In this document: positions 44,331 through 55,212 of the stretch, piece after piece
Layout: each line of letters starts with the position of its first letter
How positions within the stretch are numbered: position 1 is the stretch's first letter
From: Umbilicaria muhlenbergii
Taxonomy: Eukaryota > Ascomycota > Lecanoromycetes > Umbilicariales > Umbilicariaceae
NCBI GenBank assembly: GCA_000611775.1
Contig: KK106984.1
Coordinates: forward strand, 2,390,580 to 2,454,579
DNA length: 64,000 bases
Direction of reading: 5' to 3'
Notes under the pieces: model-generated
Databases searched by the model: none
Told to the model about the DNA's origin: nothing
The model's input: only the letters and a program-made list of their open reading frames with translations
Translations under genes and position numbers: made by a program

Positions 44331-45859
44331 GCGCCTCTTCGGGCGCGCTGGCGGTGGTGGTGGTGGCAGGGGCTGCGGGGGCGGCGGGAGCGGCGGCGGA
44401 TGAGGTTGGTGCCTGGGCGGGGGCGGCGGGAGCGGCGGCGGATGAGGTTGGTGCCTGGGCGGGGGCGGCGGAGGACACTGGAGCTGGTGCAGGAGCTGCT
44501 GATGATGATACAGGTGCCGGCGCTGGTACGGCGCTAGATACAGTTACCACGGGCTGGCCTTCAGACTTCTCGCTGACGACAGAAACGATCTGAACGGTGT
44601 TTGTGACGGCTGGAGCAGATGTGGTGACCGGGTACGCCACGACAGCAGTCGAGGTAGCAGGGATCGCCTGAACCACCGAAGTCTGGAAGGCTGTTACCGA
44701 TGTGACTGGCGTCAGAACAAATGGAGGTTCGGTGGTCGATGTGACAACCACTGTCGATTTACTTGTGACAACAGCTGTCAACACAATGGTGGATGTTTGC
44801 GTAACCGGGAGAACAGTGGTTTTGGAATAGGTCACCACTGTTGTGTACGTGACTGGGCAGGTCGTCGTGGTGTACGTTGTGAGCTTGGTGACGTAGACAA
44901 TGCTCTCAGAAGTTTGAGTAACCTGCTGGATCTCGGTCTCGGTCACTGATGTCGTGGGAGTGACTAGTTTGCAAAGTCAGCACTGAGGTCACTTCTGTAG
45001 GTTGATCTGGGATAAACTTACCAACAGCGACAGCGGTTTGCACAGTGCTAACGGTAGAGACGGTGGTATATATGAAGGTCGACGTCGAACCATTGACAGT
45101 CTTTGTTACAGTGACAGGGCATGTTGTAAGGTAGACAGTGGTCTCCTCAACGTTGGTGGCGAAAAGCTCAGTTGTAATGACCTCGGTTGTTCCTTTCGCC
45201 GATACTGTAGCTGTCACTGTTGGGACGATAACGCTGGTTTTCGGGATAACCGCAGTGACTGTTGAGACCGTAGTGTAAACAGAGGTGGCAGTGGTGCCAT
45301 TCTGCGTCGTCGTCACAGTCACAGGGCACGTGGTGACGTAGACGGTGGTCTTCTCGAAATCAGTGGTAACGAGCTCAGATGTGATGACCTTGGTTGTCTC
45401 TTTCGCCGATACTACAGCCGTTGCAGTTGGGGTGATGACGCCGGTTTCGGTAATGACATCAGTGACAGTTGAGACCGTAGTATAAACCGAGGTGACGGTG
45501 GTGCCGTTGACAGTCTTGGTGGTAGTGACTGGGCAGGTGGTCGTGTAGACAGTGGTGTACTCCGTCACTGTAGTCGCTTCGTTTTCGATCTCCGTGGTGG
45601 TCACCGGGGCCTGGGTGGTCACTAGGGAGCCACAGCCAGCAACGCATGAGGTCACGACGACAGTAGAGGTGACTAGGACAGTCGAAACGAAGGTGGTGCC
45701 GCCCTGGGTCATGGTGTTCTTGACTGGGCAGGTAGTGACAGTGGTGTAGGTAGTCATCGTCGTCTCCTTCTCTTGATTCCTCTGCTGGAGACCGTTGGGT
45801 GACCCGCTCGCCACAGCCATGCCCACCAAGGCCAGCAGACCGAAGATTGCCTTGACCAT
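43873..45859 (-). CDS. Thr/Ser/Val-rich secreted cell-wall protein
   Basis: Exon 1 (45859-45022) and exon 2 (44963-43873), with a 58-bp intron, give 642 residues in the assembled frame. A clear signal peptide (MVKAIFGLLALVGMAVASG) is followed by three to four repeats of about 75 residues built on TTVYTTTCPVTTTKTVNGTT and SVYTTVSTVT, with a conserved Cys and an N-glycosylation site each, then a Thr/Val stretch and an Ala/Pro repeat stalk (APAQAPTSSAAAPAAP). The pattern is that of heavily O-mannosylated fungal wall adhesin-like proteins. A GPI-type end (GAASANNKPAMAALA plus GLAALMAFA) is present, but in this assembly the duplication moves it out of frame: the open frame ends in a 120-residue Arg-rich tail at 43873, and the intact GPI tail lies in another frame ending at 43764. 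Confidence 0.85.
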
Positions 45860-48133
45860 CTTGACGGTGATACACGAGTGAAGGGTGCAGTATCAATACA
45901 AAAGATGAAGGGCAAGTGAAGACTGACAATTGATTGCCGAGCGATTGAAACAGAAGAACCGTAGCGAGCGAGTTCTTGCTGCGAGCACACACGTAAATAC
46001 AAGCAAAGCGATTGGAACTTTTTTGCCAGCGAGGCAAGAAAGAGTGGCAGGACGAGGGTGTAAATAAAGGCCCCAGCCCGGCGAGCAGGATGACCAGGGC
46101 TGGGACAACATGGCAACGACACAATTGGCTTCAGTGGTGCCTGGGGAGCCATAGCGCCGCTTACGGTTGACATCATGCGTGCAGATGGGGTTAGTGCAGG
46201 CTGATCTTTCTAATTTCTGACACGCTTGTGAAGGACTGGCAAGCTGATGCGGTCCCGCATCGGTGCTGTTCGCCGTTTGCCGTTTGCCGTGTGGCCATTC
46301 GGCCAACGGGTGCTGACTGTTGAGCTCCTCGTGCCTTAGCCTGTGCTGCCAGCCAGTGAGTCCTGATAGAAACGGAAAACAAGGTTCGACGGCTCCAAGG
46401 CAGCCGGTCAGGGCCAAGACGACTCGCTAGTAAAAGGGAGCACGAGGTAGTGCCAGGTACTAGTCAGAGGGTGGAGCAGGCCCAGCAGCCCATCCGGAAT
46501 AGCCCCCATCCTCGTGTCAAGGCCAAGGGCAGTTTGACATCGGACGGCGACATGGCTAACAATGCACTCGATGGGGCGTGGACAACCACAATAACAACAA
46601 CAACCACAGTCTTCAAAGACCGCTGTCTAAAAGATGGCTGGGAATCCGCCAAAGCGCATGTGAACAGGTTGACCTGTCGCTTGGAGCTAGGTGAGATGGA
46701 GGTGTGCTCCGTAAGGAATACTTCGCACAACAGCTGCACCGAGAGAGAGCACTACGGCAAGTGGCCAGTAAAGGGTTTGGGGGAGCCTGAGTGGAGCTTG
46801 GTCGAAGCAGCAGATGAAGCGACCCATGAAGATGACGGACAAACAGGTGAGAGCACCCGAATACGAACATTGTCGACGTTGTTCGGTGGGGTAACAAGGA
46901 TCGCGCGCTGGGATGCAGCTTGCACAATGCATCCCTCCGCAGGGGTGTGTGGGTGTGTGGGTGATGTTTGGTAGAAGGGCGGAGATCCATCCCCTCGCAT
47001 CATCGCCTGTCGAAGAGGCTCTTCCTACACGCGCGTCCCTTAATTTCAACATCAAGGGTCCGTGACCGAATGAGCGTCTGGGTGCCTTGTACTCCGTAGT
47101 GGGATGGCGCTGGCAAGATGCAAGATCCGGCCTCTTCTGCGTGCACCTAGCCAGATCGGAAGGCCGCATCCACAGCGACCACGATGCGCACCGGTGACGG
47201 ATGGGGTCCTGTCCGACCTCGACATTGCCTGCTAGCCGTCGCCTGAAACACCGGCTCTGCTGTTGCGAGAACCACTCACTCCACTTCCAGTTACCATGGT
47301 TTTCTTGTTTCCCTTCCCACCGGCACTTTGGTCAAGGGTGATCCGTGCCAGTTCGACCAGGACCCCGTCGTAATGAGCCCCCTATGAGGTAATAATGGCT
47401 GTTCTGTTCCGTTGTTCAGGGAGCCTGTCGTTAAAATAGAAAGAAAAACGGCCGGGTCCGATTCTTCCCACTATTCTCATGGCGCGGCCCAATCCATCGC
47501 TTGAGTTTTGCTAGCGTGCCTCCCAGTTGACTCTTGGCATACAACTACCACTGCACACACGGAAGGGTCTTCCATGTCGCCTCTGTTTCCTCGACAAAAC
47601 CGGATCGCATAGCATCAGCACGGATTTGGTTTAATTGCGCTGTCGTCATGGCGTGACAGGATCGAGGTGGTGTCACTTGGTGGATGGGAAACCTGTCTCG
47701 TCACTTGCGTGAGCAGCTGCTTGGGATTCCTTCCTCCGTGGTCTTCACTTGTTCGCATTGCTGACAAGAAGAGATCCCTATGGGTGCTCAGTACTTTAGC
47801 CCCCACCATCTGACCTTGTGGCTGCAGCTGTCAGACGAGTTTGCGGTGGGCTATTCCACACGTTCCTGGACCGATGCTGTTGTGCCGGTCGTTTGTGTGG
47901 ACGAGGTCAGGGGGACCCCACCTGCGATGCAGCAACGATCCGGCTCATCCGAGCCTGACGATTTGCTGGTCCAGTTCCTTTGGCGCACCTCAACGCTTTA
48001 GCGAGAATTGGGAACGCGATCCTCCTCACGATTGGTAGGGTTCAAATCTACATGTATTAAAGCACACGACATATGCGGCCATGCAGAAAGTTGCCAATGC
48101 GTCAGGCAGCTTCTCATGCCAGTAAGCCTATGA
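45860..48133. other. Gene-poor spacer, 2.3 kb
   Basis: This region contains the cell-wall gene promoter and the 3' side of DML1. Several open frames of 80-175 codons occur, but none shows family resemblance, codon pattern or splice structure. It holds CA/ACA-rich words at 46587-46610 and GTGTGTGGG words at 46944-46962. I see no RNA gene. Confidence 0.55.
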
Positions 48134-50467
48134 TCAAAGATCATCGTCACTGTCACTCCCACTGTTCCAGCCGTCTTCGTAGGCTTCCCCAATCTCACCC
48201 AGTCCGTTTGACAAAGCTTCCCTCTCCTCCAGTCCAACCATGCGGGCTACAACACGCTGTAATGCTTTGACCCGCTCCGCCACCTTGGACGTGCTAGACA
48301 AAGAGCTATGTACCGCTACCGAATCTGTGTGGTCGGACCAATCGGAGAATATTTTGGGAAAGCTGTCCAGTAGCGGATACGGTAGCGAAGAGTAGTAACT
48401 AGTCCGTGGCAATGGTCCAAAATAAGCATTTTGCCATGCCCACAAGATCGTCGTAACGGAATCAGGGACAAATGATCAACACGGATGGTAAGGAAATAGC
48501 TACACTCGTAAGGAAACAATAATGCTAAGATTAATCGAAAAGTAAAGCTGACAAGCAGAGGACGTGAAGAGAGGAAGAAACAGGACTGACTTTTCCACAA
48601 GAGGCAGCCCCGCGATGCGCCTCCGTTTCCGCGCATCAGCAGCCTCCCCACCGTCCTTGCCACCAGGCCGCCCCCATTCACCTCGGAAACAGTGCATCTG
48701 CCCGAAGACGTGACTTTCCTTGGCGACTCTAGTGCGCTGCCCGGACGGGACGCTGGCCTCGGACTGCCCAGAGTGCCCAGCGAAGAAATCCATGTCCAGG
48801 TGCCTTGGACGTGCATCTTTAGCGGCCTGCAAGCCGCTCTCGTCATGCAGCAATCTGCTGCTCGTACCCATGCCCGTATCCCAACCCGGCATCCGTTGGT
48901 CAGCCGTACTCGCTTGTTTAATGCCTCTCTCCCGCCTTTTCTTTGCCAGCACTTCGGCCTCGATCACACTGCACTCAAGCTTTGCGATTCTTTGGTTGCC
49001 ATTGACGTTGATCGCTGCTTCGAAGTCGTTCAACATCCACCGTCGGGCATTGGTCGCCCTAAGCCGCGATTGTAGCGTGATAGACTCGAGTGCTATCGAC
49101 AGTAGACCGGCAGTATGCCATTGAGAATTCCTGTCCAGGGAGACATATGCGGGCAATTGAATCGGCGGGTCCGAGATCGGTATGTATATTGATGACTGCG
49201 CAGATATGTCATGCAGAGACCTTGCAGCGTTTATTGTGCGGAGGAGCTGCTTGTCCTACAGTCCTTGTCAATTGCCTCACACCCACAGCGCAAACAGGTC
49301 GATCCTGCTACCGGTGAGGGGACAGCCCGACAACTGGGTAATCTGACAGTGCGAAAAACCCATTCTGAGAACGGTGAACTTACTCGTTGTGCCCTGCCTC
49401 CCTCCTCGATTCCCCACACCCAGATAGCTCCTTTCCCAAACTCATCCCTCAACCTCTCCACATATGTAGCTGCGAACCCACCCCACGCATCGTCTGCACC
49501 CGTAACGATCTGGATACCCTGTAACTGATCACATTCCTCCGCCCACAACCTGAAATCTCTATCCAAAATATCATGTTCTTTGTCGAGACTGGCAAACAAC
49601 TCCTCGCCAACCTCCCACCTTTCGAACGGCATGAGGCGCGAGTTCAGCTCAAAGTCATTAAGCTGGATTATCGACCGTGGGTGGTAGTACACTCGGTTGA
49701 AGTCAGACCAATACCGCACCGTTTCTGAGCTCAGAGGCGCGGTGGGGGCGATTCCTGTGTCTAGGCTTTGCTGGTACGCAGACTGCCCGATGGCGTCCTG
49801 TTTATGGACTACAACATTGCCATCCCTATGCTACCAAAAACATACAATCATTCAGTCAACCCACTCTTTTGATTGTAAGTATCACACGCATGACGGAAAT
49901 CGTGGCCGCACTAACAGACGCCAATCGAAAACGAAATCACTCGGTCAAATTTGCTATCCCATAGCGGGTCCATGCCCTAGGATATCAGAAGCATAAAATC
50001 CCAGCCCTAGTGTTGCAAAACAAAAACACCTCCGTGAACGTGCAAATGAGACACCAATCTAGCTCTAATAGCAAAAGAAAGTACACCACTTACCACAAGC
50101 CCCTCGGCATACTCCCACCCTCCCCATCTTCTTGCATTTCATAAAGCGCATTGATCTTCCTTAAACTTCCAAAGCCACCTTTAAGATCATAGATGACCGT
50201 CCTGGGCGTAAAAGTCTCAGTTCCGTCCGCGCCAATGCCTAGCCGGAAGTGAATATCATGGTTGACCGCATCCACTGGAGGGGAGCTTGCATCTAAGTCC
50301 TGGTCGGTGTAGGTAAAATAAGATTCCTGGCGGTGAGGTTAGTGAGTTGGAGAGGGGACGAGAAAATCAAGAAGAGGGAAAGGGTAAAAGGCTACCTGGG
50401 TGTTCCAGAAGTGGGTGGCGACGTAGTTGCTTCGTTGACCAAGTTGGAGGGTGATGATTTCGTGCAT
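48134..50467 (-). CDS. dml1: DML1/Misato, tubulin-like mitochondrial inheritance protein
   Basis: Five exons, 50467-50396, 50326-50094, 49825-49384, 49255-48591 and 48398-48134, encode 558 residues. The N-terminus ([21 protein letters not shown]) is the misato/tubulin-like segment, followed by [54 protein letters not shown] and [20 protein letters not shown], all diagnostic of the DML1 family. The C-terminal part ([18 protein letters not shown], then [16 protein letters not shown]) is also conserved, ending in an acidic tail SDSDDDL. DML1 is needed for partitioning of mitochondria and mitochondrial DNA in yeast, and animal Misato for mitochondrial shape. Introns of 268, 128 and 192 bp are longer than average here. 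It is divergent from the ANR2-type gene. Confidence 0.93.
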
Positions 50468-50918
50468 GGTGCCCGTGATTCAGCTACTCGAGAGTTTCAC
50501 AAACAAAGAGTCGGACTTGCGTAGTAGTTCATATCTTGGATAAGAAGATACGGCTCGACTTTTTCACATGACACTGTAATTATCAACGTTGCTGATGGAA
50601 GATTGTAACCTAAAATTACATTCAGATATCTTAAGTTATACAAGACTTTTTTAGGATTATTCTTTTAAGGGCAAAGAATAATAATATATGGTGATGAGCT
50701 GGTTCGAGGAACCTACATTCCATAATCAAAACAGGACTCATCAGTCGCCACGTTCCTGGTGGATGTTCACTGAATGAGCCTGTGATATTTGATATGCACC
50801 CCACAAAGTAGTTCCGGCTGCCAAGGTCTGGCCCGTCAGTTCTCCTAAAACCCTCGACAAAGTGAGCCCCTTGTCAGTATTGTTACCGGTTTGACCTACC
50901 AGTACGAGGTTACTCCTC
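50468..50918. promoter_or_regulatory. Divergent promoter region DML1 / DUF4484 gene
   Basis: These 451 bp between two divergent start codons include an AT-rich core at about 50550-50700 that may be nucleosome-poor. No specific motif is assigned. Confidence 0.5.
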
Positions 50919-53085
50919 ATGTCAACAGCCAAACGACAGAGGGGCCAATCCCTCCACCTCGAGCTCCCTAATGGTACCTCCGAGGACCTACCGCCTATAG
51001 CAGCGACGTTCCTCATCCTTTTCGACAGCAAGGCAGGGTAGGCTCCGTGGGCCTATGGAGATTGAGGGCTTGCTAAGGCTTACGAGGGTAGATATACGAT
51101 AGTTTGGAAGCAATCCATACCAGGATGTTTGTCTCTGATAGCACGCTCCTTGCGCAAGCTTAAGGCTAAAACACCTCGCAGTGGAGCTTACGGACAGCGT
51201 CGAGTTCAAGTCGCTGCCTTCAGGACTACATAACGTGAAGGAAGATCTGATGTAGGGACCCTGTATATGCGATTGCCGAGACCTGGTTATGGCTGACACT
51301 GAGGTCTTCAGATACTTCCTGCACAGTGACGAATACGCAGGCATCAGCGCTTTCATCAACGAACCTGCCGCGACGTCGGAACGCAATGCGCTGATGCTGG
51401 CCGTGGGCGCATTAGTGCCATTGAGCCAGGGAAGACTGGGTAGAAGCTGGGAACACGCTCAGAGTCTTAAGGATCTGGCCAGGTGGGCATACACTGAGAT
51501 AGAGGTCGCTCCGGGGGATGGAGTGCGCTAACAAGTTTGGGTGCGGGATAGAGAGCTGGCACAAGACACGTCGAAGACGCAGCTACTGGAAGATTTCTGG
51601 GAGAAGCACCGATGGCGGGACGGGGACGGCTCTGAGCAGTCTGCTTTGGACCACGGGAGCTCCTCGAGCAAGGAGCCCGGACCAACATCTTCCGATGCTA
51701 ATGGGTACGCACGGCGCCGCGGTCGTGTTCTATCGAGTGCTTCTGGTCTGATTCAGCCCGACCAATTTCTTCCTTCCCACCATCCTGCGTTGTCGCTACC
51801 TGCTTTTCTGGATGCCTTTGGACCTCTGATCTTCCCACTATATAAGGCAGCTTTGCTGAGAAAGCGCATACTACTTGTGGCACACGCACCCGTGGAGCAG
51901 ACATGTAACTTTGGTATGTCATATCTACTGCTTCCTTCGAGCCTCTACTAAAAGTCACCGCTAGTTTACGACCTCTCTGTACTCTCCAACATCCCCGCCT
52001 CGATGTCCGAATTCTTACCCCTCGAACCTCTCCCAACCCGCCTTCAGCCGCTCTTCTCAGTCGGTGTCCACGACATCCCAACCCTCCATCACGGCTCCCG
52101 CACCTCAGTCAAGCCCACAAATGATGAGTCAACCCAAGACCTGGGCTACGGCTGGGTGGCATGCACCACGGATGACGTCCTCGCAATGAAGGAAAGCCTA
52201 TACGACATCCTCGTCACCATCCCGCCCCCCTACACCGCCCAAGCCAAAGAGAAAGTCTGGCCCAAAATCGAAAGCCCGCGAGGCACCGAAGTAAAAGCCA
52301 CCCAACGCGACCTGCGCCGCTATCGAACATTACGTACGGGCCTGAGAAGATACACCCAAAGCACCAACCCAGGAGAGTCCAGTGACACCCCCTCAACCCC
52401 CACCTCCCCCCTCCTCAACTTCAGCGACGAGCTCAACGACTCCAACAACTCCCCCCAAACCCCCCTCCTCCTCCCCCATTTCTCCAACACGCAAGAAACC
52501 TACGACGACGCCTCCTCCACCCTCGACGCCGCACTCATCGAGCCCCAATCCTGGTCCGCCCTCGCCTACTCCTCCTTCATGTGGTGGGCGTCCGCCGGCG
52601 AAAAGCGCGCAGACATCGACGACGAGTTCGACCACGACGCCGCTCTTCTGGCCGACGATCCCCAATTTATGCCGTCGCCGCTCAGGCCCCGGTCCGGCGG
52701 TCGTAGCAGGAGGCGCTCTAGTGCCGCGATGGCGGTTGAGGGCGGGGTGGGGTTGGAGATGGCGCTGGTGGCGTATTTTCATCGCTTGACGGCGTTGGTG
52801 CTGGGGGTGCTAGCCGAGTGTGTGGAGGCTGTGGACGAGGAGGGGGAGTCTACTCCCGAGGGTGGGGAGACGGACGGAGGCAGTCGTGCGGGAGGGGATG
52901 GGCAGGGGGAAGGGCCGGGGGGCGGGAAAGTGTTTGTGGGGAGTGAGGATATGGTGCGTATGGGATTGGATGTGTGGAGTGAGGGCGATAGGAAGTTCGT
53001 GCAGGAGTTGGTGGGGTTTTATTGGGGGAGGGATGCGGAGGTGGGGGGGAAGGGCGTGGAGTGTTGTGGGGTGAGGATCTGTTGA
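50919..53085 (+). CDS. DUF4484 / ANR2-like DENN-family protein
   Basis: Six exons, 50919-51037, 51092-51126, 51182-51251, 51312-51482, 51552-51913 and 51965-53085, give 625 residues. The N-terminal longin/uDENN-like part reads PPIAATFLILFDSKAGYTIV, then EFKSLPSGLHNVKEDLIYF, YAGISAFINEPAA and ALMLAVGALVPLSQGRLGRS. Next come LPAFLDAFGPLIFPLYKAAL, LRKRILLVAHAPVEQTCNFV and GYGWVACTTDDVL, then an acidic Ser/Pro insert and a C-terminal helical block (WSALAYSSFMWWASAGEKR). These match the fungal Avl9-related DUF4484 proteins (ANR2/LCHN group), a branch of DENN proteins thought to act in membrane traffic or Rab exchange. The first four exons are short, but each splice keeps frame and family motifs. 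Stop at 53085. Confidence 0.88.
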
Positions 53086-53478
53086 TGGGCGGAGTTGAGG
53101 GGACTGGTGGGGATGATAGGGGAAAAGGGCTCTCTGTTTCTTATAGCTCGTGGGCATTCATAGCGCGTGAGGACGGGAGGGGGCAGTACACAAGAGATTG
53201 ATCCTCCGTGCTTGAGGGGTTGGTGGCCCAAAAGTGGAATTGGTGGTACGATAGATTAGTAGTACATTGCATACTACGGCGATGAGATATGATTGATCAA
53301 TGTTAAGAGATGTGTAAATTGTCTTGTATATGCAGAATGGTTTCATGATTATTATCAATATTCACAGACGGCTTGATGTACTGTCGCAACTCCGGCGCCT
53401 AACGCTAAAAACAACAAAGCAAGGCCATCTCTAGGGAAGGGAGACGGCTTTCCGAAAAGCCACGCCGGCGTGCTTTTC
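53086..53478. other. Convergent spacer
   Basis: These 393 bp lie between the 3' ends of the DUF4484 gene and the 577-residue protein gene. No exon or repeat is visible. Confidence 0.6.
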
Positions 53479-55212
53479 TTACTCGCTGCGTTTCCTCTTC
53501 CTCGGCTCGCCCGTTTTCCAGTTCTGGTTTTCCGCCTTCCGCGTCTTCGCCCTCTCCACCGTCTCGACTTCCAAATTGCCCAAATGGTTCTTCAGCGCAG
53601 TGCCTTTTTTGTCCTGCCCCCTCGCCGCCCTCAACCTTTGCTGCGTCGGGGGCTCGTTCTCTAACTTCACGAGCGAGAGCTTGTGCGTCAGAGTTCCCTC
53701 GTGTGGCCGATTAGGGGTTTTGTACCACGGGTAGTCCAGGGGCTGGCCGAATGCGGTGCAGTACTCGATAAATTCTTCTGCGGTGATCCGCTCGGCCTTG
53801 CTGCTCATCAGCATCCGGTTCTTGCCGTCGAGCTCGTAGGGGAGATTACGATTCTCGGCGCGGACGTTGAGATGGGCGCAAAGCGTAGGAAAGTCGAGGA
53901 GCTTTTCGAGACAGTAGAGGTGTACGTAGCCCGCGTTGTGGTGGGGGTCATGGTTGCGCTCTTGATGGCTCTGCTCGTCGAACGTAACACGATACTGGCC
54001 TTGGTTGATGGTGTTGTTGATGGCGAAACAGTCTGAGAAGCGACAACGGGACGACAACGATGTGGGATATCGTCGAGCCGAATCAGCTGGATTCTTCTGT
54101 ATCCAAAGGATCAGTCCACTGTTCTTTCTGTCGTAGCCAAACGCGGTATTGTGCAGGGGGTGTTGGTAGAGGAACTGTTCGACTTGTGCGATAGAGTAAA
54201 GCTTACCCCTCTCTAGTTCGCCGTCAGTTGTATACTTGAAGTCTTGCCAGCTTGCTGGGGCACTGGGTAATGCAGAATAATACTCTTCTGGTTTGTAGTT
54301 GGCAATTTTGGCAGCGCGGTTGTTAAGACCATTAGTTCTGTTAGTTACGACCCATGGCTTCTCCGGGTCTCGATCTGCATTCGCCCGTTTTAAACGTGGT
54401 GAAAGACGTATCCCTTTCTTCTGATCCCCTTTATCTCCCTTGTGGATCTTACTGACCTTGACACGACGAGGGGTATCTGGTTCGTCCTCTGATGAGAGAG
54501 CTAGGGCATCAGGATACGAACTCTCGCTGGTAGATGGCCCTTGCTGACCGTACAGGAGCCAGCTCGGGTCAAAATAGGCTATGACTTGTGCTGGGTAATT
54601 CTGAACATGAGATGCAGGTGTTGAGAGAGGTACAGTGGAAAAAGGCTGCTGGGTATAGTCAGTATAGTCGTCATTTTGGAGTTGGGTAGAATTGGGAGGC
54701 AAAGATCTGTTATGGTACTTCTGTATGGTTGGGTATGGCTCAGCGGGTTGCTGGGCGTCAGGTGGAGGATACTGCATCGAGAGTTCCGAGATTGTTGGCG
54801 GTGCTTGGGTAAGGTGCTGCGGCTGTGGATCACTAAGTCCGGACGCCGGTGGAGGCGGCTGGACAGCCTGCTGGGCCTTGGACAGAGGAAGTTCTTTTGC
54901 GAACCAAACCTCGAATTCCGACATAGTAGGCGACGCTTGCGCCGGCTGCTGTTGCTCTGGATTGGTAAGTACGGAGACCGGTGGATGCGGCTCGCCAGCC
55001 TGCTGGGCATTGGGCAAAGTAGAGTCTGCGGTCAATTCATGGCATTCCGAGATACTTGGTGACGCTTGCGTAGGTCCCTGCGGCTGTGAAGTCTGCTGTG
55101 ACTCTGAAACGGTCAGCGTTGGGGACGGAATGGAACCCAAACCTTCAAAGAAGGAGTCCAGCTCATCATAGTTGAAGGTAGGAGCGTAGTCTTGCCCGTC
55201 ACTGTTCGACAT
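53479..55212 (-). CDS. Unrecognised 577-residue protein with N-terminal repeats
   Basis: One intronless frame. The first 30 residues are acidic and aromatic (FNYDELDSFFEGLG). Residues about 47-165 hold three imperfect repeats of about 44 residues starting QASPSISE, QASPTMSE and QAPPTISE, each ending in a Gln/Pro stretch. After a Ser/Glu-rich stretch and a basic segment (RRVKVSKIHKGDKGDQKK, possible nuclear signal) comes an ordered domain from about residue 300: FGYDRKNSGLILWIQKNP, then SSRCRFSDCFAINNTINQG and AGYVHLYCLEKLLDFPTLC, with Cys and His spaced as in a small zinc site. The C-terminus is very basic (EPRKRKRSE). No known family is recognised. A DNA-bound regulator is one possibility, from layout only. 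Confidence 0.8.
   Translation of the reverse strand: MSNSDGQDYAPTFNYDELDSFFEGLGSIPSPTLTVSESQQTSQPQGPTQASPSISECHELTADSTLPNAQQAGEPHPPVSVLTNPEQQQPAQASPTMSEFEVWFAKELPLSKAQQAVQPPPPASGLSDPQPQHLTQAPPTISELSMQYPPPDAQQPAEPYPTIQKYHNRSLPPNSTQLQNDDYTDYTQQPFSTVPLSTPASHVQNYPAQVIAYFDPSWLLYGQQGPSTSESSYPDALALSSEDEPDTPRRVKVSKIHKGDKGDQKKGIRLSPRLKRANADRDPEKPWVVTNRTNGLNNRAAKIANYKPEEYYSALPSAPASWQDFKYTTDGELERGKLYSIAQVEQFLYQHPLHNTAFGYDRKNSGLILWIQKNPADSARRYPTSLSSRCRFSDCFAINNTINQGQYRVTFDEQSHQERNHDPHHNAGYVHLYCLEKLLDFPTLCAHLNVRAENRNLPYELDGKNRMLMSSKAERITAEEFIEYCTAFGQPLDYPWYKTPNRPHEGTLTHKLSLVKLENEPPTQQRLRAARGQDKKGTALKNHLGNLEVETVERAKTRKAENQNWKTGEPRKRKRSE

Noticed and set aside
46450-46974. Plus-strand open frame of 174 codons
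   Set aside because: It has no family resemblance, mixed composition and no codon bias like the neighbouring genes.
48000-48060. tRNA-like B box (GGTTCAAATCT)
   Set aside because: No acceptor stem, anticodon arm or proper A box could be formed around it.
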